Shown here: in pieces, positions 21,550-32,522 of the stretch
Numbering within the stretch: the stretch's first letter is position 1
Layout: each line of letters opens with the position of its first letter
DNA from: Lethocerus indicus
Taxonomy: Eukaryota; Arthropoda; Insecta; Hemiptera; Belostomatidae
Direction: 5' to 3'
Assembly (NCBI GenBank): GCA_019843655.1
Contig: JACDQD010000005.1
Coordinates: 8,459,575-8,523,574 of the forward strand
DNA: 64,000 bases
Notes under the pieces: model-generated
The model's input: only the letters and a program-made list of their open reading frames with translations
Database searches by the model: none
What the model was told of the DNA's origin: nothing
Made by a program: the position numbers and the translations under genes

Positions 21550-23459
21550 GGCGATACTGGTGTCTGTAACTTTGTAGTGTATCTGTAAATTTTAAATATT
21601 GCCTATATTCATTTCTATTATCTATTTGCCTAATCTCATCTACTAACCCCTTGTTGAAAGATTCGAATATTTAAATCTGGAATTGAGAATAACTAATGTA
21701 CTAATAGAGTTTTTTTTAAATAATGTATCCCGAGTTTTATTATGCATATAATTACTAATGAAAATACTAATTATATGTAGTAGAAAACGTTGTTTTTAAA
21801 TAACGCTATTGTTATGTATTACGGTATGTTTAAGATTTAACACAATGTACTTCAATTATTGTATTGTACATACATATTAACGATCTGATATGTAGCCTAA
21901 ATATTGCTTAAAGCTTACCTCCGATCGGTCGGAGACTTACTGTACTGAATATTGTTTTTGGCCGATGTAATGATGCTTCGGAAATAAAGATTGTTGTAAG
22001 ATTGTTTCCTGAAAAAATGTCCTAGTTCAATTCGAGTTTTATATCATTTCAAATAATTGTGCTAAAACAATTTAATATTTAAAATTTAGCTATAATATTG
22101 GCTTTAAATCAGAAAGCAGTTGATTTTAGCCCGGGGAGGATGGCAAGTTGGCAGCGCTGTAAAGTCCGTCACATAAAGTAAGTTGGAATAACGGAGGCGA
22201 GTTTACTTCGATCCTAAGGCCGTTACCGATTTTTAACTCTGAGCCCGTTCTTTGTTTCAGGTGGATTCATAATGCATTTTTCACATAACGAGGTGGCATC
22301 TATTCGTCCAATAGGAGAGATGCGTCCGTTACAGTTACCGGCATAATAACAGATTGAATTATGTTCAGGCCAGGAAGGCTTAACGAAGCAGATTTAGGGA
22401 GGCAATCGTCCTTTTCACAATGCATGAGAGCGTTTGGGCGACTGATGAAAATTAATTTCGTCGAAACTCCTTTACTACGTGTTCATTTTCTTTTTATTTA
22501 TCCTTCTTATCATATTTATTGTTATGCGATTAGAAATATAATAAATTTTTGGTACATTGTCGAACTAGCTATATCCACTTTCCTAAATATTTTCAGGCCA
22601 TTTCCCAATTGTCCAATTCCCACTAACCTCCTTCACCTGAGATGTGAGAGAGACCGACGTCACCGTTGCGAGTGTTGGTCGCAATTGCAATGATCGCTTT
22701 TATTAGAATTTTATACGACCCAAATCAAACTTCACCCTTTCTTCATCGAATGGTTGACAGCGCAGGGGAACTTGCAGTGTCATACAACCTTATTATTTTT
22801 AACGCCATTACAGAACCTATATATACGAACGGATTTATTTTTTCTTCAGATTATTACATCCATCCTAGCCTTTACTAATTTTTTAACATTGACAACCCTG
22901 GTTTTATATTGGAGTGAAAGCAGCGGGCTCAGTTCTATCTTACAACATCGTGAGTTGAACTTTGAGGGCTTCACGCATAAAATCGACCGACACACTTACA
23001 CTCACATTAAATAAGTTCGAAACGCGGAGGCCGTGTTCAGTTAGTCATATTTTTATATAATTTCGGTTTTAATTATTATATACCAATACGTTTATTTGCA
23101 AGCGTCATTTGCTCAGAAGTCAATATTAATGAAAGACGGTCACATCCACGGGCTGATTTACTTCCCTGCGTTTTTACGTATATCGTAAGCCTCTGCACTG
23201 AAGGCGGCACTTTGTAAAGTACAAAGTGGCAAATAAGATCCTATTGCTCCGATGAGCGGTAGCGCAGGAATACCTGGTGTCGTTAAGAAAAAGTGTAAAG
23301 TTGGTGCTATGGGGGACCCTTAACAAGTCGCAAAGTACACGATTATTATTCCCTTTACATATGATAGTAATAATTCCCTGATCATTTTCTAGGAGCTCGT
23401 TTGGAACAGCTGCTTGCCGATCCTATTTTGAATTGGCACTGACTGAGATTGTGTTTCAG
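21550..23459. other. Non-coding part of the second ~2.2-kb unit
   Basis: Homologous to 19420-21244. Frames of 110, 70 and 86 codons between 22361 and 23014 have no domain or splice context. Confidence 0.5.
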
Positions 23460-23764
23460 ATGCGAAGGACTTGGCGGAGCGTGCCAGCCGTCCGTTCATG
23501 TGCAGCGCCTGCGGCAAGTGCTACAGGCTGATCAAGTACTTGAAGTTCCACCTGAAGCACCAGTGCGGCCGGCTGCCCGAGCTCAAGTGCGAGCTTTGCC
23601 CCTACATGGGCAAGACGAAGGCCCACCTCCAGGCCCACCACAGCCGCATCCACGACCCGCACCCGGTCGTCTACCGGTGCGACATCTGCTTCTACACAAG
23701 CAAGCAGAAGCACCACCTGAACCGCCACTATTATCTCAGGCACAACATGAAGAAGGGCCACTAA
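23460..23764 (+). CDS. lola: lola-type exon E12, three zinc fingers
   Basis: Acceptor GATTGTGTTTCAG ends at 23459; 100 codons. Practically identical to E11 through all three fingers, with D for H in the linker. The match ends abruptly at the codons for N-M: E12 continues K-K-G-H instead of I-K-A-P, and the 3' flank is unrelated. The introns just upstream are clearly related but diverged, so the coding identity looks like gene conversion or strong constraint. AATAAA at 24144-24149. Confidence 0.93.
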
Positions 23765-25756
23765 ATTCGACAGTGTTCGCCGCCCCTTTTTGTTACTTCG
23801 ATACACCTCAGATCACCGTAAATTAAAAGTTCGGTTCCTTTAATAGATTTTTTTATCTATTGTTTCAACAACTATTATCCGCCTTTGAATAGTGAAATAC
23901 TTATTACTAATTGTTCAGTTATCGAGGTATGTCTAAGGGTCGGCCATGATTTGATCTATTCTTTTTGTGGAATTGTTGCGGATTGTTTGATTACGTACTT
24001 GATTTTAGGCTTGGCTAGGTTCTTAACAAACCTACATGTTTTATCATATGATTAAGCCGCCGGTAGTATGTATACCGCGGATTGCTTAGATGTTTATTTT
24101 TATTTTTCTCTTTTTTTCTTGCGATTGAGTGCCAATTAAGAATAATAAACCGCTTCGTATTAATCATGTATCTAGCAGTAGTAATGTACGAGGGACGATT
24201 GCTCCTTTGAGGATGTAAGATCTTATTTGAATGGTGAAGGGTCGGATTATCTTTAAGTCGTGAGGCGGCACACCACTGTAGCGTTCGCGCCGCCCTATAG
24301 GGTCTCATTTTGATTGAAGAAAATGTACGTTTTTATGTTATTAGTTTATTGTGTTAACCGCTTCTAATATTATAGTGCTGTTATAAGCGATCTGTTAGAA
24401 TAGTAATTCATATTTTATAACAAAAGAATATATTATCTAATTGGATTGTTTCGATTTATATATTAATATGTTGTTTTTACTAGTTTGAATGAATTTGATT
24501 TGTATTTCTAAGATTATATTGTGTCTAATATAATTAACATTTTGTGCCTTAATTTGATATTAAAAGTTATAGCTGTACCGATATCTTTAAAGAACCTTCA
24601 GATATGTCCTTTCCCTTTTGTCCTTTTCTGTCTAGATTCTTATTTATAAAATCATCGCTTTATACATACTATATCTATATTTTTTTAGAAGGATGTGAGT
24701 GGTGCCATCACCGCCCTTATTTTATGTTCAGTAAAAAGAGAATACTGGACTGGGAATGTCACCTATATAGAATATGAAAGGTGCGCGAGGTGTTTATACC
24801 GAATGTTCGGGATATATGCCCATAAGGCATTAGAATGTGATAACATTCATGGAAATTTGTAATATAATTTTAATAACGTGAAATAATTAGTAATTCGTAC
24901 TAATATTGAAAGTAATCTTTAATATTTCGATTACACTCGATACAAAGTAATTACGATTGTTACCATAAACGTGTTACGTATGTGTAATAGTGAAACGTCC
25001 AAAATTGATGCCACGTTAGACACCCTATCTTTACAAAATAGAAGATATTCATGCGATACACACATATTGTGTATTTGTATGCATTGACAAACTGGATAGC
25101 AATGTATCGAAGAGTTTCTAACTTAAATATATAAACATTAATTGAATATTGTAGGATAGAATATAAATCTGACAATAAGATGATACACAATATGAAATAC
25201 AAAAAAATCGATATACAGAAGAATATAGAAGTGTTGCGAAACATTCCTCTATGTTAGAAATGCTGCTGACGGTGGCGAGAAGACAGAGGACCGGTCCAGC
25301 TTCTAACCGCACCGGTGCAATCAGAAACGGAAAACCACTACACTGGTGATTTTATCGCGTTCTTATATGTTTCATCGATCTAGCTGTCCGTTTTTCCTGG
25401 TCTTAGTCTCAAGGGGATTCCTTTCAATTACTTACGGTTTTTCAATTCCAAATTGGAATTAATTATAATTATTTTACAACCTGATTTAGCGAAGAAACAG
25501 AGCCTCATTAAGAGACGGGCTTATTCTTTCTTTACCTCCGGTGTTGTGATGGAAGCATGCCGGGACTGAATATTTTATATAGTTTAGTTCAATATCGAGT
25601 TTTACAGTTCGACTTCCGTTTATTTACATTCAATCGCAAATTCAAATGCATTGCTCGCTTTATCGCTATTTTCGCCGCAGTTTTCCTCGCAACATATTTG
25701 AACATAAATACGTATCTTTTGTCATATCACTTGTACCAGTTGTGTTTCAAACGTAG
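23765..25756. other. Long AT-rich stretch without gene
   Basis: Two kilobases with no finger motif on either strand and no recognised element. Minus-strand frames (24960-25244, 25118-25312) are hydrophobic by composition only. Confidence 0.5.
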
Positions 25757-26087
25757 TCGAACAAAATACACCGAGGTCGATTGGGGACGGCGGCCGCTCG
25801 TTTGAGTGTTCGAAATGCCACAGAAAGTACGCGTCGGCCGCTAGATTGAAAAGTCACGTGTGGTACTGTACCAAAGAATACGCGTTGCAATGTACCCACT
25901 GCCCGCTCAAGTTCAAGATACATTCCAATTTGAAGAACCATTTCAACACAGCACTAACCCCGTCATGTATTCGTGCGAAGTCTGTCCTTTCTCCACTAAA
26001 TACAAACAGAAAATCAAATGCCATTACGCGGTTTGCCACAGTAAATATTATATGGAAAACTGGAAGAGACTTACAGACATGAAATGA
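25757..26087 (+). pseudogene. Decayed lola-type exon P5 (frameshift between fingers 2 and 3)
   Basis: The best in-phase acceptor is CAAACGTAG (ends 25756). Finger 1 is complete (CSKC-H-R-K-Y ... SHVWYC, with C one residue early), followed by finger 2 CTHC-P-L-K-F-K-I-H-S-N-L-K-N-H-F-N, where the second histidine is lost and the frame breaks at about 25945. The other frame carries H-S-T-N-P-V-M-Y-S and an intact finger 3 (CEVC-P-F-S-T-K ... HYAVCH), ending at 26087. A deletion of a few bases fits. Splicing could still give a one-and-a-half-finger product. Confidence 0.8.
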
Positions 26088-26588
26088 TATGTTTGTTTGT
26101 TCAAATAAATTGTTTGACTCAATTTGTACGACAATAAATTGTTATTAGCTACGATATAACCAGTTGGCATCATTACACCAGAACCCGTTTCGTGAAGTGT
26201 ATCAGTAGGTCTTTATAATCATGAGGGAATATGATTGGTTCAGCCGTTACATGTGACGCATATAACTCTTAATGGGTTAGAATTTCGCGTTATTTAACTG
26301 GGAACATACTCGACGGGTTAAATAAACATATGAACACACCCCGCGGCCATGCCTAACTGTGGACAAACCAGCTGCAGTTAAAATTTGGTTAGGCACTAGC
26401 CTGGTTACGGCATGCAACTTACACAGTTTAGAATACAAGAAATGTTTTCGAGGGCGTCAGATATAAAAAAATATAAAAGATATAAAAAAAAGGAAAGAGT
26501 GCAGTTTCCTCCGCCCGACCGTCCTGAAGGTTCTCGACTTGTTCTTTAAGTAAGGATACTGACACAGAATTCCCGTCTTGTGTTGCAG
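26088..26588. other. Non-coding stretch before E13
   Basis: AT-rich, with several AATAAA-like hexamers after P5 (about 26105 and 26134). Nothing else is supported. Confidence 0.45.
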
Positions 26589-26914
26589 GTGAAGAGGATT
26601 CGAATAAGTCCGGCGTCGGATCCGGGTCTGGGGCCAGTAGCTTCAAGTGCCCCGGGTGCGGGAAGACGTACGCCTACATGCGCGGACTTCGCCAGCACAG
26701 CAAGTACGAGTGCGGGAAAGAGCCCCAGTTTAAGTGCTCCTACTGCCCGTACCGGGCCAAGCAGAAGACCAATCTGAAGAGACACATATTCCTCTGGCAC
26801 AACCAGAACTCCTCCTTGTTCTTCTGCGACCTCTGCCCGTACAAGACTAAGCTCGAGCCCCAGCTCACCCTCCACTACGCGCTTTTCCATAAGACCTACC
26901 TTGAAAAAGTCTAA
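26589..26914 (+). CDS. lola: lola-type exon E13, three zinc fingers
   Basis: Acceptor CTTGTGTTGCAG ends at 26588; 107 codons. A longer linker rich in E/S/G (E-E-D-S-N-K-S-G-V-G-S-G-S-G-A-S-S-F-K) precedes finger 1 CPGC-G-K-T-Y ... QHSKYEC (variable segment YMRGLRQH), finger 2 CSYC-P-Y-R-A-K-Q-K-T-N-L ... RHIFLWH, spacer N-Q-N-S-S-L-F-F, finger 3 CDLC-P-Y-K-T-K-L-E-P-Q-L ... HYALFH. Finger 1 has C-P-G-C-G-K, a tight turn not seen elsewhere here. Confidence 0.93.
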
Positions 26915-27926
26915 AGAGTCCGCCCGCGTATTTGGAACCGATTAAAACAATCGCCGCCCAATTTTAGAGGACATCATTTCGGTTTGAATCCTGTATCCTA
27001 TTTTTTTATGATAGCAACTCGTTCGTTTTTCATTCTTGCCCTCGCTTGTCTGTCCCCCCTCAGGCCGGCATACGATCCATTTGCATCCTGTTGTGACTAT
27101 CAACGCTCTTAGTACGGGACAGCGTCAACGACAGCGCGGTTTTAGTTTTGACAGGATATTATCTTACTAACGTGATGCCGGACCTGGTCTAGCCGTCAGT
27201 GTGAACACGCGAGAGACATACCAGAGTAATACCACATGTACTATCTAGTACGTCTAAATCGCTTAGAGGTGGGTGATTACTATGTCCTTCCTATTTTGAA
27301 AAAGTTCCATAAGTGTATTAAACCCTCTACGTTACCCTTCTCTCCACCCAACTGAATCCGCCCTCGTGGAGATGACTTCATCTTCAGTGTGTATTATTGG
27401 AAAAACATTGGAGACAATTATACGTACTTAAATATATAGAAATATATAAAAGAGAGTTTCTTTGTTTGTTATGTGTATAGTTTTTGTGAATAAAATTATT
27501 ACTCGACTTATGCAGGTGATTTCAGCAAACCCTACCCGTAGATGTGAGTTCCATTCTAGTAGGGAGATAACCAACTGTCTTATCGTGCCCTTATCTTAAT
27601 GTAACTAATGAAAATGGATCAGATGTGTTCAAATAGAATGTTAAGAATCTTCAGTCAGTGGTTTAACAGTGCTTAGCAAATGCAACCCGTGTAGAAAGCC
27701 TGCACCCGCAAAGTCCGCATTCAAGCTTCATCGCATTTCAACTTTGAGTTATTGCGCTCAAAAAGATCACGCATAGTACACCAACGTGGCCTGCGTACGA
27801 ATCAAAGGTAAGTTGATGGGTACAAGCGATTTAAATGTATCGACATTAGGGGTTGACGTGTAATTATATACGCTGAAACGGCTCCAAACCCCCATAGAGC
27901 TAATCTACTACCGACATTTGTTTCAG
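26915..27926. other. Non-coding stretch between E13 and E14
   Basis: No supported gene. No AATAAA close to the E13 stop. Confidence 0.45.
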
Positions 27927-28300
27927 AAGTTGACGAATATTCGGCGTTCTTAAGTAGGAAAGAGACGTTCAAAAGCCGTATCTATCTGGGAAGTACCGCA
28001 GTCGCAGGCTCTTTGAACGATACAGGAGAGCTGTTCGTCTGCGGATCGTGCAACAAGTGCTACAGGCACAAGCACAGCCTGAAGCGCCACCTGCTATACG
28101 AGTGCGGTAAAGAGCCCCAGTTCCAATGTCCGACCTGCCCGCACAGGACAAAGATCAAAACCAATCTCACGAAGCACATCAACCACGTCCACAATCCGAA
28201 TCCCCGACTCTACCCGTGCAACCTCTGCCCGTTCACCACAAAGTACAAGTCGAAACAAACGTTGCACTATTTGGTCCATCATGGTGTGCATCCAAGTTGA
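27927..28300 (+). CDS. lola: lola-type exon E14, three zinc fingers, long linker
   Basis: Acceptor CATTTGTTTCAG ends at 27926 and the frame is open for 123 codons; a second in-phase acceptor (CAGTCGCAG, ends 28007) would shorten the linker by 27 codons. The upstream site has the better pyrimidine tract. Fingers: CGSC-N-K-C-Y ... RHLLYEC (variable segment HKHSLKRH), CPTC-P-H-R-T-K-I-K-T-N-L ... KHINHVH, CNLC-P-F-T-T-K-Y-K-S-K ... HYLVHH. AATAAA at 28346-28351, 46 bases after the stop. Confidence 0.92.
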
Positions 28301-29398
28301 GATGGTTTTGTTCTATTAACTATGGTTATTCATGTAATATATGAAAATAAAATGTTAAATGTTGGTCTGTTTGTTATGTCTCGACTTTGCGTATAAGTAC
28401 GCTATTTATATGGCGCATAATAGCACATCAGTATGCTATACTATTGACGAGTCTGATTACAGTTTTTTCTTTTTTTGTGTTCATATTGTTTTCTGGATGG
28501 CATTTGTGTAAGTTTTACTCTCAGTACTATCCGGTTCTTTAACCTTAAATTCCGAACTAATTTGCTCGGCTTCATCGTGGGCTCCTTATCCCCGTCCCGC
28601 CACCTAGAGGCGTTCGAATTGTCTACTGACAGTGAGAGAAACTTGGCGAAGAGATAACCCTAACTTTACAGTCTCCTTGCAGTGAATTTGGATTCTTGTT
28701 ACCTTAGACGTCAGGCATCAGGCTATAATAAGGTAAATGCGCCATCAGACCGGTTGTCGTTACTGTTATAAAATGCTGAATGAAGTCTATTTACCAGTAA
28801 AACATGAAAGCTTTCCGCGTATAATGTACGCGTCTAATATAAATGCGAGTTGGAACGCCTTTATGACTACGCTAGTGCCGTTAGTACTGGACTGCATGTA
28901 ACCGGCTTGCCTGCACAGGAAGTAATCAAAATGTGGACTAACGAAGTGCTCAAAGTTTGCCAGTAACCGGCGGTAGTTACTCGCATTCTGATTTTGCTTT
29001 TTAGACCCATCAACTGCTTACGCGGCTTGCTATAGGAATGATAAAAATATATTAAGCAATTATTAATTATTAAGCATTAAATGTTTAAACACTTTCAAAC
29101 TAAACTTAGTTATAAATCGGTCCCGTCTCGTGATTTCATTCTCGTCACATTTGTTCGGTCTAAGGCCAAATTGAATTGATTCTACGCCCGAAGTATATTC
29201 AAATCGAGGCTTTACATAAACGATTCCACGCCAAATATCGTATCAAAAATATTAAGATTACCTTTCGGTGGAGGAAAATTACTGTTCATTTAAGCCCTAA
29301 TTTATGGTATATCAAGTCCCCCGCTCCCCCGGTGGTCGGTACGTCGTTCCTGTTTTTTCGATCGAGACGGAAATAACTTTCGTTTCGATCTGTTTCAG
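28301..29398. other. 3' flank of E14 and intron before E15
   Basis: Holds the E14 poly(A) signal and the dispersed block at 28485-28650. No other gene. Confidence 0.5.
28485..28650 (+). repeat. Dispersed intronic block, copy 2
   Basis: Shares TTTTCTGG-TGGCATTTGTG and TTAAATTC-GAACTAATTT with 9440-9560, and CTTCATCGTGGGC plus TTGTCTACTRACRGT-G-RGAAACTT-GC with 34440-34610. Confidence 0.55.
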
Positions 29399-29688
29399 TC
29401 GAACGCCTACTGTTGGAAGGGAGCCTGTCTTTCAAGTGCCAGGAGTGCGGCCGAGACTACTCCTACCTGAGGAGCCTGCGCCGCCACCAGAAATACGAGT
29501 GCGGCAAACAGCCTCAGTTCCAGTGCTCCCTCTGCCCCCACAAGTCCAAGCTCAAGGAGAACCTCATGCGGCACATGGTGTCCATGCACGACCCAAACCC
29601 GATATTCCACTTTTGCGACGTTTGCCTCTTCAAAACCAAGAGGAAACGCCAGCTCGTCCTCCACTACGCCCTCGTTCACAACAGATAG
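29399..29688 (+). CDS. lola: lola-type exon E15, three zinc fingers
   Basis: Acceptor GATCTGTTTCAG ends at 29398; 95 codons. Linker E-R-L-L-L-E-G-S-L-S-F-K, finger 1 CQEC-G-R-D-Y ... RHQKYEC (variable segment YLRSLRRH), finger 2 CSLC-P-H-K-S-K-L-K-E-N-L ... RHMVSMH, finger 3 CDVC-L-F-K-T-K ... HYALVH, ending N-R. Clean consensus spacing throughout. AATAAA at 29748-29753, 59 bases after the stop. Confidence 0.94.
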
Positions 29689-30172
29689 AAAAAAAAAACA
29701 ACATAGAGTTAGTCGATAGTAATGGGGTTGTTGTGTTAGTTTGTGGTAATAAAAATGGATTGAGCCAACCCGCTTGATATGTTAGAGCACCCCGCGCTTC
29801 CCCTTTGCCGCGCTCGCGACAGTTCCCAACGGAGTACGGTGTAACCGAGATCCGAGCATCGGTAAGTATTTTCTTGTTGTGTAATCGTCGTACTCCTTCG
29901 GTGTTAATGTAGACTTTGCATGCTTCTAGTATCGGTTTAAAGTGGTTCATCGTGTTTTTATCGAGTACATATACAATTTGTGAAGATGGGAATCCCGTAT
30001 TTTTCTCCGCTGGCCATCTTCAGTAGCTCTTCTTGTCATTAGGGTTTTACTCATTCCATAAAGATGGGGGAGTCTTCTCCACCGGACGGCATAGAAATTA
30101 TGTGCGCACAGAGTAAGCACGCGGTGCCCAGTTTGCCTTAGGTCCTTTTCAATAATTTTTACTGTGTTTCAG
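29689..30172. other. Non-coding stretch between E15 and E16
   Basis: Contains the E15 poly(A) signal and a short GCCATCTTCAGTAGC block (30012-30026) from the palindrome-repeat family. Confidence 0.5.
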
Positions 30173-30369
30173 CTGGCCGTGGTCACTACTCTTGCGAGTG
30201 CGGACGGAGCTACAAATACCGTAACGGTTTGTACAGTCACAAGAAGTTCGAATGCGGAAAAGCGGCCCAGTTCCAGTGCACCTATTGTCCCTACATGACC
30301 AAACAGAAGAGCAACTTGAAAGGGCATATCATACGACGGCACCTGGTCCTTGAATCGCTCACATCATGA
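30173..30369 (+). CDS. lola: lola-type exon E16, two zinc fingers, shortened Cys pair
   Basis: Acceptor TACTGTGTTTCAG ends at 30172; 64 codons, no ATG near the start. After G-R-G-H-Y-S, finger 1 reads C-E-C-G-R-S-Y ... S-H-K-K-F-E-C: the first Cys pair is C-x-C, one residue shorter than C-x2-C (variable segment YRNGLYSH). Link C-G-K-A-A-Q-F-Q. Finger 2 is normal (CTYC-P-Y-M-T-K ... GHIIRRH), and the chain ends L-V-L-E-S-L-T-S without finger 3. Whether finger 1 still binds zinc is open. AATAAA at 30431-30436. Confidence 0.9.
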
Positions 30370-31012
30370 CCTGTATCCGTTCCTTATAATTTGAACAACT
30401 TCTGTAAATGACTTTATTGTATCCTAATGAAATAAAAATATATACGTTCATTTTGACGTTTTTACCATTTTTTTTTGTTGATTCGGACGAGTTCACCGAA
30501 AGAAGGTTGAGAGTTATAGGACGATTCGGATCGCGACTGTCAACAAATTTTATGCCACCAGGCGAAAAAGGTTTTCCCCAATTTGTCTCGTATTAGCTGA
30601 AAGGATGGAAAAATATAATTCGTTCGCACCAAGAACTGGATGGTCTAGTTTCACTGTCAGCACCATATGACGGTATATGTCATTCTAATTTCTCTTTTCT
30701 TCTCGGGCCAGCAGGTAGGGTTTTGGCCTATCGCCCTGCCGTTTCGGAAGTGGAGTCCTTTATGTACCTGAATGTGGGGTGTCGATTATGATTCATTTGT
30801 TCATCCTCTACTGGATGTACCCCCTTATACCTCCTATTATCCCTTATGGAAATTGTTTTTTTTTTATTTCTTCTGTCCCACCAAAAATCTACTAATATAA
30901 TAGTAGTAATTTTTCTATTGAAATGATTTTTGTTATTTTTGTTAACGACACCCCACTTCACCTCCTACTGAGTGAAGCTATTACCGGTACAACTTTGGCA
31001 ATACTGTTTCAG
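30370..31012. other. 3' flank of E16 and intron before E17
   Basis: Poly(A) signal for E16; otherwise no supported feature. Confidence 0.45.
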
Positions 31013-31212
31013 TGGTTCGGAAGTACCGGTGCTCGTCCTGCACCCGGTCCTACGTGAACGTGGGGAGTTTGAGGCGGCACGTGAGGTATGAATGCGGCAT
31101 GGAGCCCCAGTTCAAGTGTTCCATGTGTCTCTACTGCTCCAAACTCAAAGAAAATCTCCGCAGGCATATTATATTGAGGCACTGCTCACGCCGATGTTCG
31201 AACATTTTATAA
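31013..31212 (+). CDS. lola: lola-type exon E17, two zinc fingers
   Basis: Acceptor ATACTGTTTCAG ends at 31012; 65 codons with almost no linker (V-R-K-Y-R). Finger 1 CSSC-T-R-S-Y ... RHVRYEC (variable segment NVGSLRRH), link C-G-M-E-P-Q-F-K, finger 2 CSMC-L-Y-C-S-K-L-K-E-N-L ... RHIILRH. The tail C-S-R-R-C-S-N-I-L keeps two cysteines in the position where finger 3 would start, perhaps a relic. The nearest AATAAA (31768-31773) is 560 bases away. Confidence 0.92.
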
Positions 31213-32274
31213 CATGTATTACTCATTGGTCGAGTGTGCAGGCAGTTAGATAAAATTTTGGAACCTCTTAAGTACCGTCCTCTCTGCATAATTGATTTCA
31301 TTTGATGTGTTGTAATTCAAAAATGGGGAAATTATTCCCCGTAACGCATAGGTTCTATTAATTTTAATTAAAATAGAACCTTATTTTATTTACTAGGTAT
31401 TCCGCTTAATATTTTCTTCGTTATTAATCCTGCCGGTTATGGAGTGATGAGAATCATCTCTCTTGCTGTTTTGTGCCTCAGATTCGACACTATCGGTAGA
31501 ATTCCGTCAGTGACAGTGGAGGTGGCGAGACCTGGAAACGGGCCATCACAGGACATCATGGGAAAATCATGGGAGTGGAGACGATAGATCTCAAAAAGTA
31601 CTATATTTCAAATACGTGCGGATGAAATTATACTCAATAATCTTCAGTAAAGAATAGTACCGTATATTGAACTAGCAAATTTGACCGTTCTTTCACTGGT
31701 CAAATTGCAAGAATTATGAAAAAGGACATCAACGAGGCTGGAAAAAAATATGTAATTACTCCTGTTTAATAAATCCGTATATAGTTACTTCACAGTAGTA
31801 TCGACTGAATGGAGGTTAGAATTTGGGAGTTAGTAAAGTTTAAGTTAGAATTAGGGTTTGTAAAATTGATATTTTATAATAACTACTGGCAGAAATGAAA
31901 ATTCCATAATTGTTTTGAAGTTTGGTGTCAAAGGGTATTGTATCCCGAATAAACTCTGGAATGGAAAAATAATTAACGTCTGTGATGGAACCATCACTAT
32001 TTGTTATCTAACGCTCGTATGATTGATAATAAAACTACATATAAACACGCTTTGTTTGATCCACCTATCATCCCAATTATAACTGTGCCTACTCCTCAAT
32101 TCTTATCATATAATCGTAGGCAATGTACAAATGTTGGTTAATGTATGAATTTTAATGTTCTATGGCATGTTTCCGAATTCGCTTCAAGGGCCCTCTCTTT
32201 TTTATACCTTTGTAAGCCTTAGTACCTTAATAGTATTACTGTACTTTATTTCTGTCTTTAAGGTTCTCTTGCAG
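31213..32274. other. Non-coding stretch between E17 and E18
   Basis: AT-rich; no gene or recognised repeat. Confidence 0.45.
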
Positions 32275-32522
32275 CGTTTACTACCGGAGTGAACGATTTT
32301 AATGACCTAGTCACCTGCGTTGGTGCTGTTTCAGCCTGTAAGCATGTGTGCAAGGTCTGTTGCAAAAGTTACAAATACAAGCAGGGTCTTTACCTGCACC
32401 AGAAGTTCGATTGCGGCAGGGAGCCCCTGTTCCAGTGCATTTTCTGTGACCACAAAACCAAGCGTATGGGCATCCTCATGTCGCACATGATGAATGTGCA
32501 TAATATATCACCAGTTCTCTGA
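32275..32522 (+). CDS. lola: lola-type exon E18, two zinc fingers, two possible acceptors
   Basis: Two AG sites fit the shared phase: GTTCTCTTGCAG (ends 32274; 81 codons) and GGTGCTGTTTCAG (ends 32334; 61 codons). The second lies just before the finger and has the usual context, so it may be the main one; the first is listed as the limit. Finger 1 CKVC-C-K-S-Y ... LHQKFDC has Cys in place of the Gly after the second ligand and D-C instead of E-C (variable segment YKQGLYLH). Finger 2 CIFC-D-H-K-T-K-R-M-G-I-L ... SHMMNVH. No finger 3. Confidence 0.88.

Noticed and set aside
21234..21569. Long Arg/Pro-rich open frames overlapping E11 and E12 (also many like them over other exons)
   Set aside because: They are alternate-frame shadows of GC-rich zinc-finger coding sequence; the finger frame has the ligands and the correct splice phase.
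20140..22263. TGTTTCAGGTGGA acceptor-like sites (about 20144 and 22254) as further exons
   Set aside because: Repeated in both duplicated units, but the following sequence has no finger and soon meets stops.
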